NCBI GenBank assembly: GCA_016926255.1
Contig: JAFGOY010000031.1
Span: forward strand, 1-64,000
Direction: 5' to 3'
Source: Anaerolineae bacterium
GTDB taxonomy: Bacteria; Chloroflexota; Anaerolineae; Aggregatilineales; UBA3940
DNA: 64,000 bases
In this document: piece after piece, positions 17,689 to 26,685 of the stretch
Layout of the letters: each line of letters opens with the position of its first letter
Numbering within the stretch: position 1 is the first letter of the stretch
Notes under the pieces: generated by a model
Told to the model about the DNA's origin: nothing
What the model saw: the letters and a program-made list of their open reading frames with translations, nothing else
Databases searched by the model: none
Translations under genes and position numbers: made by a program

Positions 17689-18087
17689 CTACTCCACCCA
17701 CCCCAGCCCCGGTATATGCGGCAGCACCACCTGATCCATCACCAGCGCCAGCCCGACCCCCAGCGCATACATCACGATGTCGAGCGGATCGAAGGTGCTG
17801 CCCAGAAAGGGCTTGCCCGCAAGCTGCATCATCTCGACAAAGACCCCAAATGCAAACACCAGCCCGCCCCGCACTGCCCAATGGCGAAGCACTTTGCTCT
17901 CGAACAGCGACAGCAGGAACACCAATCCAAAGGGCAGCAGGATATCGATCAGGTAACCGTTGACGAACACCGGGAACGGCCCGCGATACTCATCCCCGGT
18001 GACGAAATGCAGCGCGCCAATTACGAGCATCAGCCCAACGATGATCGCCTTTTTGAGGATGTTACTTTTTGCGACTTCCGGTTCCAT
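17689..18087 (-). CDS. VanZ family membrane protein
   Basis: A 132-residue protein with about four hydrophobic helices. It shows VanZ-family features: HFVTGDEYRGPFPVFVNGYL after helix one, FGVFVEMMQL with the conserved Glu, and the closing DPLDIVMYALGVGLAL segment. VanZ proteins are linked to teicoplanin resistance in enterococci, but most bacterial homologues have no known role. The ATG at 18087 was preferred to a TTG at 18102. A duplicate of its C-terminal end survives as a remnant at 15953-16099. Confidence 0.8.
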   Translation of the reverse strand: MEPEVAKSNILKKAIIVGLMLVIGALHFVTGDEYRGPFPVFVNGYLIDILLPFGLVFLLSLFESKVLRHWAVRGGLVFAFGVFVEMMQLAGKPFLGSTFDPLDIVMYALGVGLALVMDQVVLPHIPGLGWVE

Positions 18088-18172
18088 TCTTTCGACTTTC
18101 AAAGCAAGCGTTACCAGTGCTTTCCAGTCTACTCGATCTGGATATCGCCCCGTACCCTGACTTTTGGAGGGA

Positions 18173-18583
18173 TCAGCCAGCCGGGCGCAGCGTCAGGCCG
18201 TAAATCACACCCAGCACCAGCATCTCGATCAGCCCTGAGCCGAGGCCGTAGAGCAGCATCCCGGTGGACACCCTGAACATCATCCAGTGAGTCGCGGTGT
18301 ACATCACCACCCGGAAGAACCACATCAGCAAGCCGTAGCTCAACCCCTTGATCATGCCGCTCTGCCCCGGCAGGCTGCCGTACAGCAGCAGGAAAATCCC
18401 CGCCATCGCGAAGCCATACACCAGGTCGATCACGATCCCGGCAATCGCATTGACCTCCGTGCGCATGATCGGCTGGTAGACCTCGTAGAGCTTGCGCGCC
18501 AGCGGGTTGGCGTTGATCAGCGCATCCATCACCCCGAACAGAATCCCGCTCCCTACACTGACCAGTATGTATCGCAGCACCAT
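18173..18583 (-). CDS. Hypothetical four-helix membrane protein
   Basis: A 136-residue membrane protein not assigned to a family. It has about four hydrophobic segments: residues 3-22, 47-68, 78-100 and 108-130, with several Gly-rich helix faces (SVGSGILFGVMDALINANPL, LLYGLGSGLIEMLVLG). It begins with ATG directly after a strong GGGAGGGG. It is 85 bp upstream of the VanZ-like gene on the same strand and could be transcribed with it. Confidence 0.65.
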   Translation of the reverse strand: MVLRYILVSVGSGILFGVMDALINANPLARKLYEVYQPIMRTEVNAIAGIVIDLVYGFAMAGIFLLLYGSLPGQSGMIKGLSYGLLMWFFRVVMYTATHWMMFRVSTGMLLYGLGSGLIEMLVLGVIYGLTLRPAG

Positions 18584-18659
18584 GATCCCCTCCCTCTATA
18601 CGCCATTGTATATGGCAATCATTATATAGCGAAAGATCGGGCGAAGGGCTAAATGACCT

Positions 18660-18874
18660 ACCCGTTGGGCTTCTCGATCTCTTCGTTGAACTGTTCGGTG
18701 TGGATGTTCATCGGCGACCATTTCCTGACGCTGGTTATTGATGATCCAAACAGTCAGCCTCTTGGACATTCCCCTGGCAATAAATAGTTCATCGACAAGA
18801 TAAAGAATATTATGATAATATCTTCTTGCCTTCCACTGTCTGGGAACCTCTAGTTTGACATTCTTGTTGACCAT
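18660..18874 (-). pseudogene. Possible frameshifted small gene remnant
   Basis: The minus strand reads MVNKNVKLEVPRQWKARRYY and LYLVDELFIARGMSKRLTVW from 18874, then loses protein-like composition near 18725. In another frame it then gives SPMNIHTEQFNEEIEKPNG before a TAG near 18660. Together these look like one short gene with a shift, but no family was recognised and no Shine-Dalgarno is visible. The alternative is chance coding. The remaining gap 18584-18903 holds nothing else that could be supported. Confidence 0.25.
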
Positions 18875-18903
18875 CTTTTACACCAGCACCAAGGCTAGTA
18901 GTT

Positions 18904-19665
18904 ATGTCACAGACTTTATTATCTCAAGTTCACTGGATACTCAAGAGAACCTTACAAAGGTTACTAACACCTCGTCAGTACCAACTATTTGAATTATGGC
19001 GATTAAAAAAGCGAGTACAGATCGATGATAAGGAATGTTTCAAACAACTTTCTGCAGAGGTGGTAGATGAAATTAAAAAAACGCAAGAATTCAGTCAAAA
19101 GCACTTAACAGGCAGTATCCCAACGAAACGCGATGCCTATCGTACCTATGTGGGAGGCGATATTGGACACACCTGGATGGAAATGTTTACCTTCGAACTT
19201 CTACTCACCCATACTTCGATGGAGAGAATTATCGAGCTTGGTACTTGGCGTGGGCACTTTTCAACCTATCTGGCTACCTGGTCTTATCTGAATAAGATGG
19301 AATTTATAACGGTGGAGAAGTATGCCGAAGTTATCTCTCCCAGGGCACTTAAGCTTCTTAACAGGATGCACGCCACGGTTATTATTGAAGATATATTCTC
19401 GCCATGGCTCATTCAGAAGATTGGTTCTATTATTCAAAAGCCTGGAATAACACTTCTGATCTGCGATAACGGTAACAAGCCACGCGAGCTTGCGTTATAC
19501 GCGCCCTATTTAAAGACGGGTGATTTGGTAATGGTGGATGACTGGGGAACTGAGGCACTTCCAGAAGTAGTAAAACCGATCACGGAGGAATTGAACCTGA
19601 TCCCCTATTTTGAGGCCGTAATGGAGCTTGCACCAACAGGCCAACGATGCTTTATACGTCAGTAA
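18904..19665 (+). CDS. Class I SAM methyltransferase-like protein (CmcI/rhamnosyl O-methyltransferase type)
   Basis: A 253-residue protein whose C-terminal two thirds resemble CmcI-type methyltransferases: motif I-like IIELGTWRGHFSTYL near residue 105, ITVEKYAE at the end of the next strand, then LLICDNGNKPRELALYAPYL and DLVMVDDWGTE. The N-terminal about 75 residues are helical and basic. The base composition is clearly AT-richer than the genome around it and similar to the following GT17 gene 30 bp downstream, so both probably arrived together and act on a cell-surface glycan. Methyl transfer is inferred from the fold; the acceptor is unknown. Confidence 0.7.
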   Translation: MSQTLLSQVHWILKRTLQRLLTPRQYQLFELWRLKKRVQIDDKECFKQLSAEVVDEIKKTQEFSQKHLTGSIPTKRDAYRTYVGGDIGHTWMEMFTFELLLTHTSMERIIELGTWRGHFSTYLATWSYLNKMEFITVEKYAEVISPRALKLLNRMHATVIIEDIFSPWLIQKIGSIIQKPGITLLICDNGNKPRELALYAPYLKTGDLVMVDDWGTEALPEVVKPITEELNLIPYFEAVMELAPTGQRCFIRQ

Positions 19666-19695
19666 ATTCAGGAGCAGCAGATAAAGAGAAATCGA

Positions 19696-20610
19696 ATGAT
19701 CTATGATTGCTTTATGTTCTTTAATGAATTGGATTTGCTGACACTCCGTTTAAACGAACTTTCCCCGGTAGTGGACAGAGTCGTGCTTGTCGAGGCTACA
19801 AAGACCTTTTCGCTCAAGCCAAAGCCACTCTATTATCTTGAGAATAAAGGGCGATTTGAAGAGTTCAACGATCGCATCATACATGTGATTGTCGATAAAT
19901 ATCCGGTGTTATTCAATCGATACAAAAAGGTATCTTTTCTGGGATTCCTGAGGCGGCTTTTTACTTCGGCCCGGTTTGAAAGAGTCAGTTATCACTCAAT
20001 TGATTTCTACCAAAAGAACCACATTATGGAGGGCCTGAAAGATTGCAGTCCTGATGATCTGATTATCTTCTCCGATCTGGATGAAATTCCTAACCCAAAA
20101 CAGGTTGAAAGTTACAAAGACGTTCCTGGAATAAGGATTTTCAAACTCGGTTCATTCTACTATTACCTTAACTGCAAACAGTTCTACAAAGATGATTACT
20201 CGGACCCAGATTTACGTGGCAAACCGGTGAAGTTGTATGCTCCTGCAATGGCCGAGTACAGGTATCTCAGCAGCCCGTATGAACTGAGAACATTCGCCCG
20301 TCACTGCGGCGGCATCGATTATTCCATACCAATTCCTGCAACCACCATTATCGAAAACGGCGGCTGGCATTTCAGCTTCATGGGGGGCAAGGAAAGAATA
20401 ATCCAGAAACTCGAATCATATGCTCACGATGAATACAACACAGACGATATCAAAGACGAAAAGAGACTTGAACAAATAATGCAATCCGGCGGCAATCTTT
20501 TCGGCCACGATGACGGAAGGGAATTCCGATTTGTCGAAATTGACGAAAGTTTTCCACGCGAATTGCAACAAAATCGAGAGGTCTACAGCCATCTCATTCG
20601 TAATCTGTAG
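19696..20610 (+). CDS. Glycosyltransferase family 17 protein
   Basis: A 304-residue GT17-type glycosyltransferase, the family of the eukaryotic bisecting GlcNAc-transferase, whose bacterial members mostly have unknown acceptors. The N-terminus MIYDCFMFFNELDLLTLRLN and VDRVVLVEATKTFSLKPKPL are characteristic, as is the DLDE acidic motif at 127-130 (FSDLDEIPNP), expected to bind the metal and nucleotide sugar. Later GGWHFSFMGG is also typical. It has no signal peptide, so it works in the cytoplasm. AT-rich like the preceding methyltransferase-like gene, with which it forms a likely two-gene transfer unit. Confidence 0.85.
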   Translation: MIYDCFMFFNELDLLTLRLNELSPVVDRVVLVEATKTFSLKPKPLYYLENKGRFEEFNDRIIHVIVDKYPVLFNRYKKVSFLGFLRRLFTSARFERVSYHSIDFYQKNHIMEGLKDCSPDDLIIFSDLDEIPNPKQVESYKDVPGIRIFKLGSFYYYLNCKQFYKDDYSDPDLRGKPVKLYAPAMAEYRYLSSPYELRTFARHCGGIDYSIPIPATTIIENGGWHFSFMGGKERIIQKLESYAHDEYNTDDIKDEKRLEQIMQSGGNLFGHDDGREFRFVEIDESFPRELQQNREVYSHLIRNL

Positions 20611-20699
20611 ACCACAATGAGTGGTGGATTAAAAAGAGATAGCCTTGACCATTCTTGAATGTTTTTATTGCCAATTGGCGAATACCTCTCCTGTCCCAG

Positions 20700-21677
20700 C
20701 TACTGCATCGCGATCCTCCACGCCAGCATCGTGATCGCCGGTGACGGCTCCTTCTTGTTGGCAAAATCCCAGCCCTTGTAGGCCATATACATCGACGTAG
20801 GCGTGAACCGTCCCTCGTCGTCCGCCTGATCCATGAGTTCGCCGAGCATCGCCCGGTACCGATCATCCCCGCGTGCCACGTCGAACTGGCTCAGCACATC
20901 GAGCACGTGGAGGATGTCGTACCACACGAAGGGGAACTTCGGCTTGCGGAAGTCGGTGCCGATGCCGAACAGGAATATCTTTTTCCCGCCCTGATTTTCC
21001 CAGTGCGAGAGCAGCATCTCAACCCCCGACCGGATCGCCTCGTCCCTGCCGGGGAAATCGAATGGGCAGGCGGCGAGCGCCTTCACCGCCAGCAGGTTCG
21101 AATAGGGGCAGGGATCGCTGCGTTTGCCGGGGCCGTGGAACGTTTCCGACCACCCGGCGACACATGGAAAGCCGGGCTCCCTGACCGTCCCCGTGATATG
21201 GACTGCGGCCTTCCGCAGTGCTGACTCATCCGCACCCAGCTTCGCCAGCGAATAGAGCACCACCGGCGCATCGCAGATCGCCCAGGTGAGGAACTCGCCT
21301 TCCATGCCGGTGAAGCGCGGACTCATCTTGACGTTAATCTGGAACGCCCCGTCGTCGTTCTGAGTCGCCAGCGCCTTCTCGATCACCGGGTCGATGCCGG
21401 GATCGCCCGCCCGCAGGCCGATCTCGGCCAGGAACGACAATCGATGCAGGGGGTGGTCGGCTTTCTTGTGATTGCTCAGGGCTTCGCCGGGCCAGTCCTG
21501 CAAGGAGTCGACGATAGCGGTGATGCGCTCGTCGGCGAGCATCGCCGCCCGCGCCGACTGCACCTCCGCAGACTCTTCACTCTCCCCCAGTAGATCGATC
21601 CGGGCGCGATACTGCACCCAGGCATCGCCCGATTCCAGCAGCCAGTCGACAGGTACCCGGTCAATTACTGCGCTCAT
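20700..21677 (-). CDS. Alpha/alpha-toroid (prenyltransferase/squalene-cyclase-like) protein
   Basis: A 325-residue soluble protein with repeated helical segments like those of terpenoid cyclase and prenyltransferase toroids: HPLHRLSFLAEIGLRAGDPG, ALATQNDDGAFQINV with the repeat-like Q-x-x-D-G-x-F, CPYSNLLAVKALAACP and WYDILHVLDVLSQFD. The catalytic DXDD of squalene cyclases is not seen, so it may be a non-cyclase member. Homologous bacterial proteins are usually annotated only by fold. It stands alone; GGGAGG precedes the ATG. Function is not known. Confidence 0.65.
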   Translation of the reverse strand: MSAVIDRVPVDWLLESGDAWVQYRARIDLLGESEESAEVQSARAAMLADERITAIVDSLQDWPGEALSNHKKADHPLHRLSFLAEIGLRAGDPGIDPVIEKALATQNDDGAFQINVKMSPRFTGMEGEFLTWAICDAPVVLYSLAKLGADESALRKAAVHITGTVREPGFPCVAGWSETFHGPGKRSDPCPYSNLLAVKALAACPFDFPGRDEAIRSGVEMLLSHWENQGGKKIFLFGIGTDFRKPKFPFVWYDILHVLDVLSQFDVARGDDRYRAMLGELMDQADDEGRFTPTSMYMAYKGWDFANKKEPSPAITMLAWRIAMQ

Positions 21678-21767
21678 ATGATCCTCCCGATTTGGTATGC
21701 CGCCCTCATTGTAGAACGCAAGTTCGACGCGGTCAAGTCAACCGGAAAGATGTTCCCTGCCCGGCAC

Positions 21768-21800
21768 TAAAAAGTGGCACGTATCGATCAGCGTGCCACT
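21768..21800 (-). terminator. Rho-independent terminator of the MDR-methyltransferase-DUF4386 operon
   Basis: Perfect 9 bp stem AGTGGCACG / CGTGCCACT with a 10-base loop. Read on the minus strand it is followed by TTTTT, about 55 bp after the DUF4386 stop. Confidence 0.8.
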
Positions 21801-21856
21801 GTACAGCCTGTTTGTGTTATCTCTGGCGGCCTGTATGTATTCCGTGTGTCCGGCTG

Positions 21857-22546
21857 TCAATCAGACACGACTGCCGATGGGTTGAAGCCTTTGACGATAA
21901 ACCATACCGCCATCACCATTTCCTGCAAGCCGATTGGCAGGGCCATGATCGTCTCGGCGAGTTCCGGGTCGGGGAACACGCCGTACAGGGACAGCAGGCC
22001 CTCGGTGAAGTGCAGGGCAACCCCGATCAGGCCCCAGATCGTTATCCAGCGGGGGATGAGCTTCGACTGGTACAGGACGATATAGAACATCGCCGCGCCC
22101 AGGGGGAAGACGATTTTCAAGATATGGTTGACCGAAGCATTGGCTCCCAGCACCGCAGTGCCCAGCGCTTGATAGGTGGAACCCTCCGCCGCCCCTGCCT
22201 GCACGTATTCCCGGCCCAGTATCAGCAGCACCAGCCAGCCAGTGACCATCGCCATATAGGTGAAAGTCTCAAGCGCCCCTCTGAAGACGACATAGCCGGT
22301 CGCCAGGGTTTCATTGTGCTTTTTCAGAACAGGGTAGGCCACCACCGGGACCATCGACAGAGACAGCCCCATCGCCAGCACACACAATGCACTGATCGTC
22401 ACCCTGAATGCGTTCGCCTGAACAATCGCCAGATCGACAGGTTCCGCGAAGGTAGTGCCTATAAAAACGACACTCAGCACACCGAAGACCGTGCCCATTA
22501 TGTACAACACCCCGACAATGATTGAAGCCCTTCTGTCTTTACTCAT
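21857..22546 (-). CDS. DUF4386 family membrane protein
   Basis: A 229-residue membrane protein with about six helices that fits DUF4386: it starts KDRRASIIVGVLYIMGTVFG, has VAYPVLKKHNETLATGYVVF and ETFTYMAMVTGWLVL in the middle and IPRWITIWGLIGVALHFTEG near the end. No biochemical role is known for the family. The ATG follows a very strong AGAGGAGGAG. It is 51 bp after the dehydrogenase gene and is followed by a terminator, so it is the last gene of a four-gene operon. Confidence 0.85.
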   Translation of the reverse strand: MSKDRRASIIVGVLYIMGTVFGVLSVVFIGTTFAEPVDLAIVQANAFRVTISALCVLAMGLSLSMVPVVAYPVLKKHNETLATGYVVFRGALETFTYMAMVTGWLVLLILGREYVQAGAAEGSTYQALGTAVLGANASVNHILKIVFPLGAAMFYIVLYQSKLIPRWITIWGLIGVALHFTEGLLSLYGVFPDPELAETIMALPIGLQEMVMAVWFIVKGFNPSAVVSD

Positions 22547-22597
22547 TTTTCTCCTCCTCTGAAATTTTCCAATCTCTGGTTCACGACGATGTTTCCG

Positions 22598-23593
22598 TCA
22601 GATGGTATGCTCCATCGTGATAACCACTTTCCCCTGGGCATGCACTTCTTCGAAATAGCGGAAGGCTTTAACAGCTTCACTTAAGGGATAGCAGCCATCG
22701 ATCACCGGGACGATCTTTTCGGATTCGAGGAGTTCTTTCAAAAAGACCATATCCTCCGGGTTATGCACCACCGACACGACAACCACTTTCTGGCCCCCGG
22801 CCTTTGAATTCCTTCGTCCCCGGAGCATGGCCTGGAAGAGTTGAGCCATAGAACCCCCGGCAACGACATAAACTCCTTCAGGATTCAATATGCGCAGGTA
22901 ATGTGAGATCGGGTGATAGCCATTCACCGCCAGAATCAAATCGTAGCGCTGCCCACTTTGGGTAACGTCTTCCTTCCGGTAGTCGATCACCTGATCCGCC
23001 CCAAGCGAGCGCACCATCTCGACGTTCCGCGTGCTGCACACACCGGTGACTTCGGCCCCGAACGCTTTAGCGATCTGCACGGCAAAGGTTCCTACACCGC
23101 CCGATGCTCCCTGAATCAGCACCTTCTGCCCCGGCTGGATGCACCCCCTATCGCGCAGACCTTGCAGCGCGGTGATCGCCGCGACCGGTACCGCCGCCGC
23201 CTGCTCGAACGATAGCTTGGCCGGTTTCAGCGCGATTTCGTCTTCCCCGGCACAGACGTACTCGGCGAAGGTGCGCCCACCGTACCGGGAAAAGTGCCCG
23301 AAAACCTCGTCACCGACGTTGAACCGCCTGACCTTGCTGCCCGCCGCCTCGACACGCCCGGCGGCATCAGCACCGAGTATCGAGCGTTTGGGCTTCAGCA
23401 GCCCCTCTCCCATCAGGCGGACGAAGAACGGGTTAGCCCGCATGAGACGCCAGTCACGCGAGTTTATCGACGCCGCATGAACCTGTATCAGGACTTCGTC
23501 ATCCTTCGGTGCAGGTTTTTCGACCTCTGCCAGATGAAGAACCTCCGGCGGGCCGTATCTCTCACATACAACTGCTTTCATCATGCTTTTCAT
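22598..23593 (-). CDS. NAD(P)-dependent MDR-family alcohol dehydrogenase / quinone-reductase-like, copy 2
   Basis: A 331-residue medium-chain dehydrogenase/reductase of the zinc-free quinone-oxidoreductase type. It has VCERYGPPEVLHLAEVEKPA at the N-terminus, ILGADAAGRVEAAG, and the nucleotide-binding VLIQGASGGVGTFAVQIAKA (Rossmann AxxGxxG-type). The Cys/His ligands of zinc dehydrogenases are not evident. It is a paralogue of the gene at 24226-25224 with whole segments shared (AEVTGVCSTRN, EMVRSLGADQVIDY). It starts 6 bp after the methyltransferase stop, so it is co-translated. Reduction of an enone or quinone with NAD(P)H is likely; substrate unknown. Confidence 0.85.
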   Translation of the reverse strand: MKSMMKAVVCERYGPPEVLHLAEVEKPAPKDDEVLIQVHAASINSRDWRLMRANPFFVRLMGEGLLKPKRSILGADAAGRVEAAGSKVRRFNVGDEVFGHFSRYGGRTFAEYVCAGEDEIALKPAKLSFEQAAAVPVAAITALQGLRDRGCIQPGQKVLIQGASGGVGTFAVQIAKAFGAEVTGVCSTRNVEMVRSLGADQVIDYRKEDVTQSGQRYDLILAVNGYHPISHYLRILNPEGVYVVAGGSMAQLFQAMLRGRRNSKAGGQKVVVVSVVHNPEDMVFLKELLESEKIVPVIDGCYPLSEAVKAFRYFEEVHAQGKVVITMEHTI

Positions 23594-23599
23594 TTTTCC

Positions 23600-24229
23600 C
23601 TACACCTTCCTGGCGACGATAAAACAGCCGGTTGACGGGCCTTCGAGCAGGTTTTCGGCCTCGATTATCTCGAATTTTCCGCCGGTTATGGATTCCCTCA
23701 GTTCGGCAGTTGTAAAGGACTTGACCGAGGGCAGAATCCCGATTCCGCCCAGGAGAGATATCGTCGAGCCGACAAACCTCGACCGCTTCTCTCCGAGGCA
23801 GACGGTGACCGATGCCATCAAGCCGCCCGGCTTCAACAGATCATTGATCCGCTCTATGGCCTGCCGGGGATCGGTCAGCAGGTGCAGGATGCTGAACGCC
23901 AGGATCACATCATAGGATTCATTCGTGAGACGTTCATCGAACAGGGTTGACTGCGTGAAACTCACGTTTTCGATGCCGCGCTCGACAGCTTTTCTCCGGG
24001 CGATCTCGATCATCTTCGCCGAGAAATCAATCCCATGCACTTTCTGCACACCGGCGGCAAACTCACAGGTGATCGTTCCCGCCGCGCAGCCGTAATCCAG
24101 AACCACGTCATCGGGCCTGAGATATTTTTTCGTGCTTTCGATGGTCTTCAGTTCAACCGGGCTAAAACTACCGTCTGGCTTGTCGAAACTTCCAGCCATC
24201 CGGTCCCAGAACTTTTCCGGCTTACTCAT
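23600..24229 (-). CDS. Class I SAM-dependent methyltransferase
   Basis: A 209-residue methyltransferase with the usual order of motifs: VVLDYGCAAGTITCEFA (motif I, residues about 42-58), HGIDFSAKMIEIARRKA, DVILAFSILHLL and LLKPGGLMASVTV. The N-terminus PEKFWDRMAGSFDKPDGSF resembles small-molecule methyltransferases of this group. Its ATG overlaps the upstream dehydrogenase stop (ATGA), and the downstream dehydrogenase begins 6 bp after its stop. The sandwich of methyltransferase between two paralogous reductases points to modification of one shared small molecule; this is inference. Confidence 0.85.
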   Translation of the reverse strand: MSKPEKFWDRMAGSFDKPDGSFSPVELKTIESTKKYLRPDDVVLDYGCAAGTITCEFAAGVQKVHGIDFSAKMIEIARRKAVERGIENVSFTQSTLFDERLTNESYDVILAFSILHLLTDPRQAIERINDLLKPGGLMASVTVCLGEKRSRFVGSTISLLGGIGILPSVKSFTTAELRESITGGKFEIIEAENLLEGPSTGCFIVARKV

Positions 24230-25224
24230 TTCTTCTCACTCCGATCTGCCAGATCGTCATGTTCTATAGTGATGACGACATTCCCCTTCTTGCGCCCGGT
24301 ATCGACATAGCGGTGCGCCTCGACGATCTCTTCCAGCGGGTACACCCGGTCGATCACCGCCATGATCTCCCCTGCCTCGGCCAGTTTGGTGAGGAATTCC
24401 AGGTCTTTGCGCTTCCGCGCGGGGCGCATCAGGCCGGTGGCGGCGAACCGCACCCGCCTACCCCAACCGATCAGCGTCCGCAGCATGTGAAGCATATCAC
24501 CCGGCATCGGGACGGTTGTCATGTAGACCCCTCGCGGCGTCAGGGTGTCTCGACACTTCGAGAACGAACTCTTGCCGACCGCATCGTAGATGACGTCATA
24601 GGTCTGGCCGTTCTGTGTGAAATCCTCCTGAGTGTAATCGATGACCTGATCCGCCCCCAGCGACTTCACCAGTTCGAGATTTGCCGTGCTGCACACGCCG
24701 GTCACTTCCGCGCCGAAGTATTTTGCCAGCTGCACACCCGCCGATCCCACCGCGCCGGAAGCGCCGTTGACCAGCACCTTCTGGCCCGGCCTGACCTTCC
24801 CGACGTTTCTCACGAAAGGCAGCGAGGTCAATCCCCCGTCGGGGATGGCGGCGGCTTCCTCGTAGGTCATGTTGGCCGGTTTGATTGCCAGACACCCGCT
24901 TCCGCGCATACAGGTATATTCGGCATATGTACCCTGCGCCCCGAAGAAACCGGTGAACCCGTAAACCTGGTCACCCGGAGCGAACCGTCTGACGCTTCTC
25001 CCCACCGCCTCGATTTCCCCGGCCAGCAGCGTTCCGAGGATCGGATTCCTCGGTTTGCCGGAACCACCGCCGAATGGCGCACGCCGGATATCCGAGTCTT
25101 CTATCGATACCGTTGTCGCATGTATCTTGATCAGGACTTCATTGTCCTTCGGGACGGGTTTTGCCACCTCTTTGATTTGAAGGACTTCCGGCGGCCCGTA
25201 TCTTTCGTAGATAACTGCTTTCAC
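24226..25224 (-). CDS. NAD(P)-dependent MDR-family dehydrogenase, copy 1
   Basis: A 332-residue MDR protein, first gene of the operon. It has VKAVIYERYGPPEVLQIKEV at the start, ILGTLLAGEIEAVG, VLVNGASGAVGSAGVQLAKY for nucleotide binding and VTGVCSTANLELVKSLGADQ, and ends VVITIEHDD. It is closely related to the copy at 22598-23593. The GTG at 25224 has GGAG 7 bases upstream and matches the paralogue's N-terminus; an ATG at 25266 would add 14 unusual residues. Product specificity is unknown. Confidence 0.85.
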   Translation of the reverse strand: MKAVIYERYGPPEVLQIKEVAKPVPKDNEVLIKIHATTVSIEDSDIRRAPFGGGSGKPRNPILGTLLAGEIEAVGRSVRRFAPGDQVYGFTGFFGAQGTYAEYTCMRGSGCLAIKPANMTYEEAAAIPDGGLTSLPFVRNVGKVRPGQKVLVNGASGAVGSAGVQLAKYFGAEVTGVCSTANLELVKSLGADQVIDYTQEDFTQNGQTYDVIYDAVGKSSFSKCRDTLTPRGVYMTTVPMPGDMLHMLRTLIGWGRRVRFAATGLMRPARKRKDLEFLTKLAEAGEIMAVIDRVYPLEEIVEAHRYVDTGRKKGNVVITIEHDDLADRSEKK

Positions 25225-25401
25225 AGGGTTTCTCCAGAGAAGCTGATTTGATCCCGTTGTCTTCAATATTGTTCAATGTGAGCTACTTTTTTATTACGTC
25301 CGGATTATCAGAAAGTTTCCGCGCCGCCGGTCAAATTCCCCCGAAATGACCAAACCGGTATAATCGGTATACTGCACACGAACCAACCGCAGGAGACACT
25401 G

Positions 25402-26685
25402 ATGGCCAACCTGCTGAACGTCGAACCATGGTGGCGATTTGCCGTCGCCATTCTGATCGGCGCGCTGATCGGGCTTGAGCGCGAATTCATCATGCAGCAT
25501 ACCGACCGGCGCGACTTCGCCGGTATCCGCACCTTTTCGCTGGTCGGGCTGGTTGGGGCGGTCGTCGCCTTTCTGTTTCCCGATTACGGCCCGCTGCTGG
25601 CGGCGGTCGCCTTTGGCGGACTGCTGCTGCTTTCGGCAGTCAGCTACGCCTGGGCGATCTGGCTCGCCAAGCGCCAGCAGGGGATCACCACCGAGGTGGC
25701 GCTGATCCTCGTATTCCTGCTCGGCATGATGGTCGTCGGCGATACATCCGAGATCGCCATCGCCCTCGCGGTGATCGTCTCTCTGCTGCTGTCGATGAAA
25801 GACCTGCTCCACCGCTTCGTCAAGCAGATGAGCGACGAAGACCTGTATGCCACGCTTCAATTCGGGCTGGTCTCAGCGGTGATCCTGCCACTGCTGCCCA
25901 ACCGGGCCATCGACCCGCTGGGGGTATTCAACCCCTTCCAGGTATGGCTGCTCGTCGTGCTCGTCTCCGGGATCGGGTTCGGCGGCTACGTGCTGATGAA
26001 AATCTTCGGCGCGGAGCAGGGTATCAATATCACCGGCCTGCTGGGTGGGATCGCCAGCAGCACGGCGACCACCCTGAGCTTCGCCACACGCAGCAAAGAA
26101 ACGCCGTCGCTGTCTTCCTACTTCGCGCAGGCGATCTTACTCGCCTCACTGGTGATGTTCCCCCGCGTGGTCATCGAAGTGCTGGCCGTTCACCCGCCGC
26201 TCGTCCGCCTGATCATCATCCCCCTGATTGCAATGGTCATTGCCGGGCTGGTCGTCTTCTACATTCTCTGGCGTCAGCCAAAAGAGCAGGACACGCAGGC
26301 GGATCAGGCGGTGAAGCTCGCCAACCCGTTGAAGCTCACCACGGCGATTGGTTTCGGGCTGGTCTTCGCCGTCGTCCTGATCGTCGTGCGGGTAGCACAA
26401 GACCAGTTCGGTGACGCCGGGGTCTATGCCGCGAGTTTTATCACCGGCCTGACCGATGTGGACGCGATCACGCTATCGGTTTCGGAACTGGCGAAGTTCG
26501 GCCAGCTTGACACGGACGTCGCAGCGATGGCGGTGATCATCGGTTCGGTGATGAACACCCTGTCCAAGGGCGTCATTGCCTATTCGGTTGGCTCTAAGGA
26601 ACTGCGAAAAACCATCGTGTGGGCCTTCGGGGTGATGGTGCTGGCCGGGGCGATCAGCGGCACGGTGATGCTGCTGGTGGGTTAG
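25402..26685 (+). CDS. MgtC/SapB N-domain and DUF4010 membrane protein
   Basis: A 427-residue membrane protein. The first 130 residues match MgtC/SapB (AVAILIGALIGLEREFI, GIRTFSLVGLVGAV, a conserved Thr-Glu in TTEVALILVFLLG). The rest matches DUF4010, with GITGLLGGIASSTATTLSF-like and FITGLTDVDAITLSV stretches. About 12 helices are expected. Family members have been linked to Mg2+ homeostasis or transport, but the function of the fusion is not settled. ATG follows AGGAG. A TATAAT at about 25357 could be the -10 box, but the -35 region is weak. Confidence 0.85.
   Translation: MANLLNVEPWWRFAVAILIGALIGLEREFIMQHTDRRDFAGIRTFSLVGLVGAVVAFLFPDYGPLLAAVAFGGLLLLSAVSYAWAIWLAKRQQGITTEVALILVFLLGMMVVGDTSEIAIALAVIVSLLLSMKDLLHRFVKQMSDEDLYATLQFGLVSAVILPLLPNRAIDPLGVFNPFQVWLLVVLVSGIGFGGYVLMKIFGAEQGINITGLLGGIASSTATTLSFATRSKETPSLSSYFAQAILLASLVMFPRVVIEVLAVHPPLVRLIIIPLIAMVIAGLVVFYILWRQPKEQDTQADQAVKLANPLKLTTAIGFGLVFAVVLIVVRVAQDQFGDAGVYAASFITGLTDVDAITLSVSELAKFGQLDTDVAAMAVIIGSVMNTLSKGVIAYSVGSKELRKTIVWAFGVMVLAGAISGTVMLLVG

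Noticed and set aside
17605-18276. A 223-residue plus-strand frame opposite the VanZ gene
   Set aside because: Antisense shadow with His/Gln-rich composition; the minus strand encodes a helix-rich VanZ protein with family motifs.
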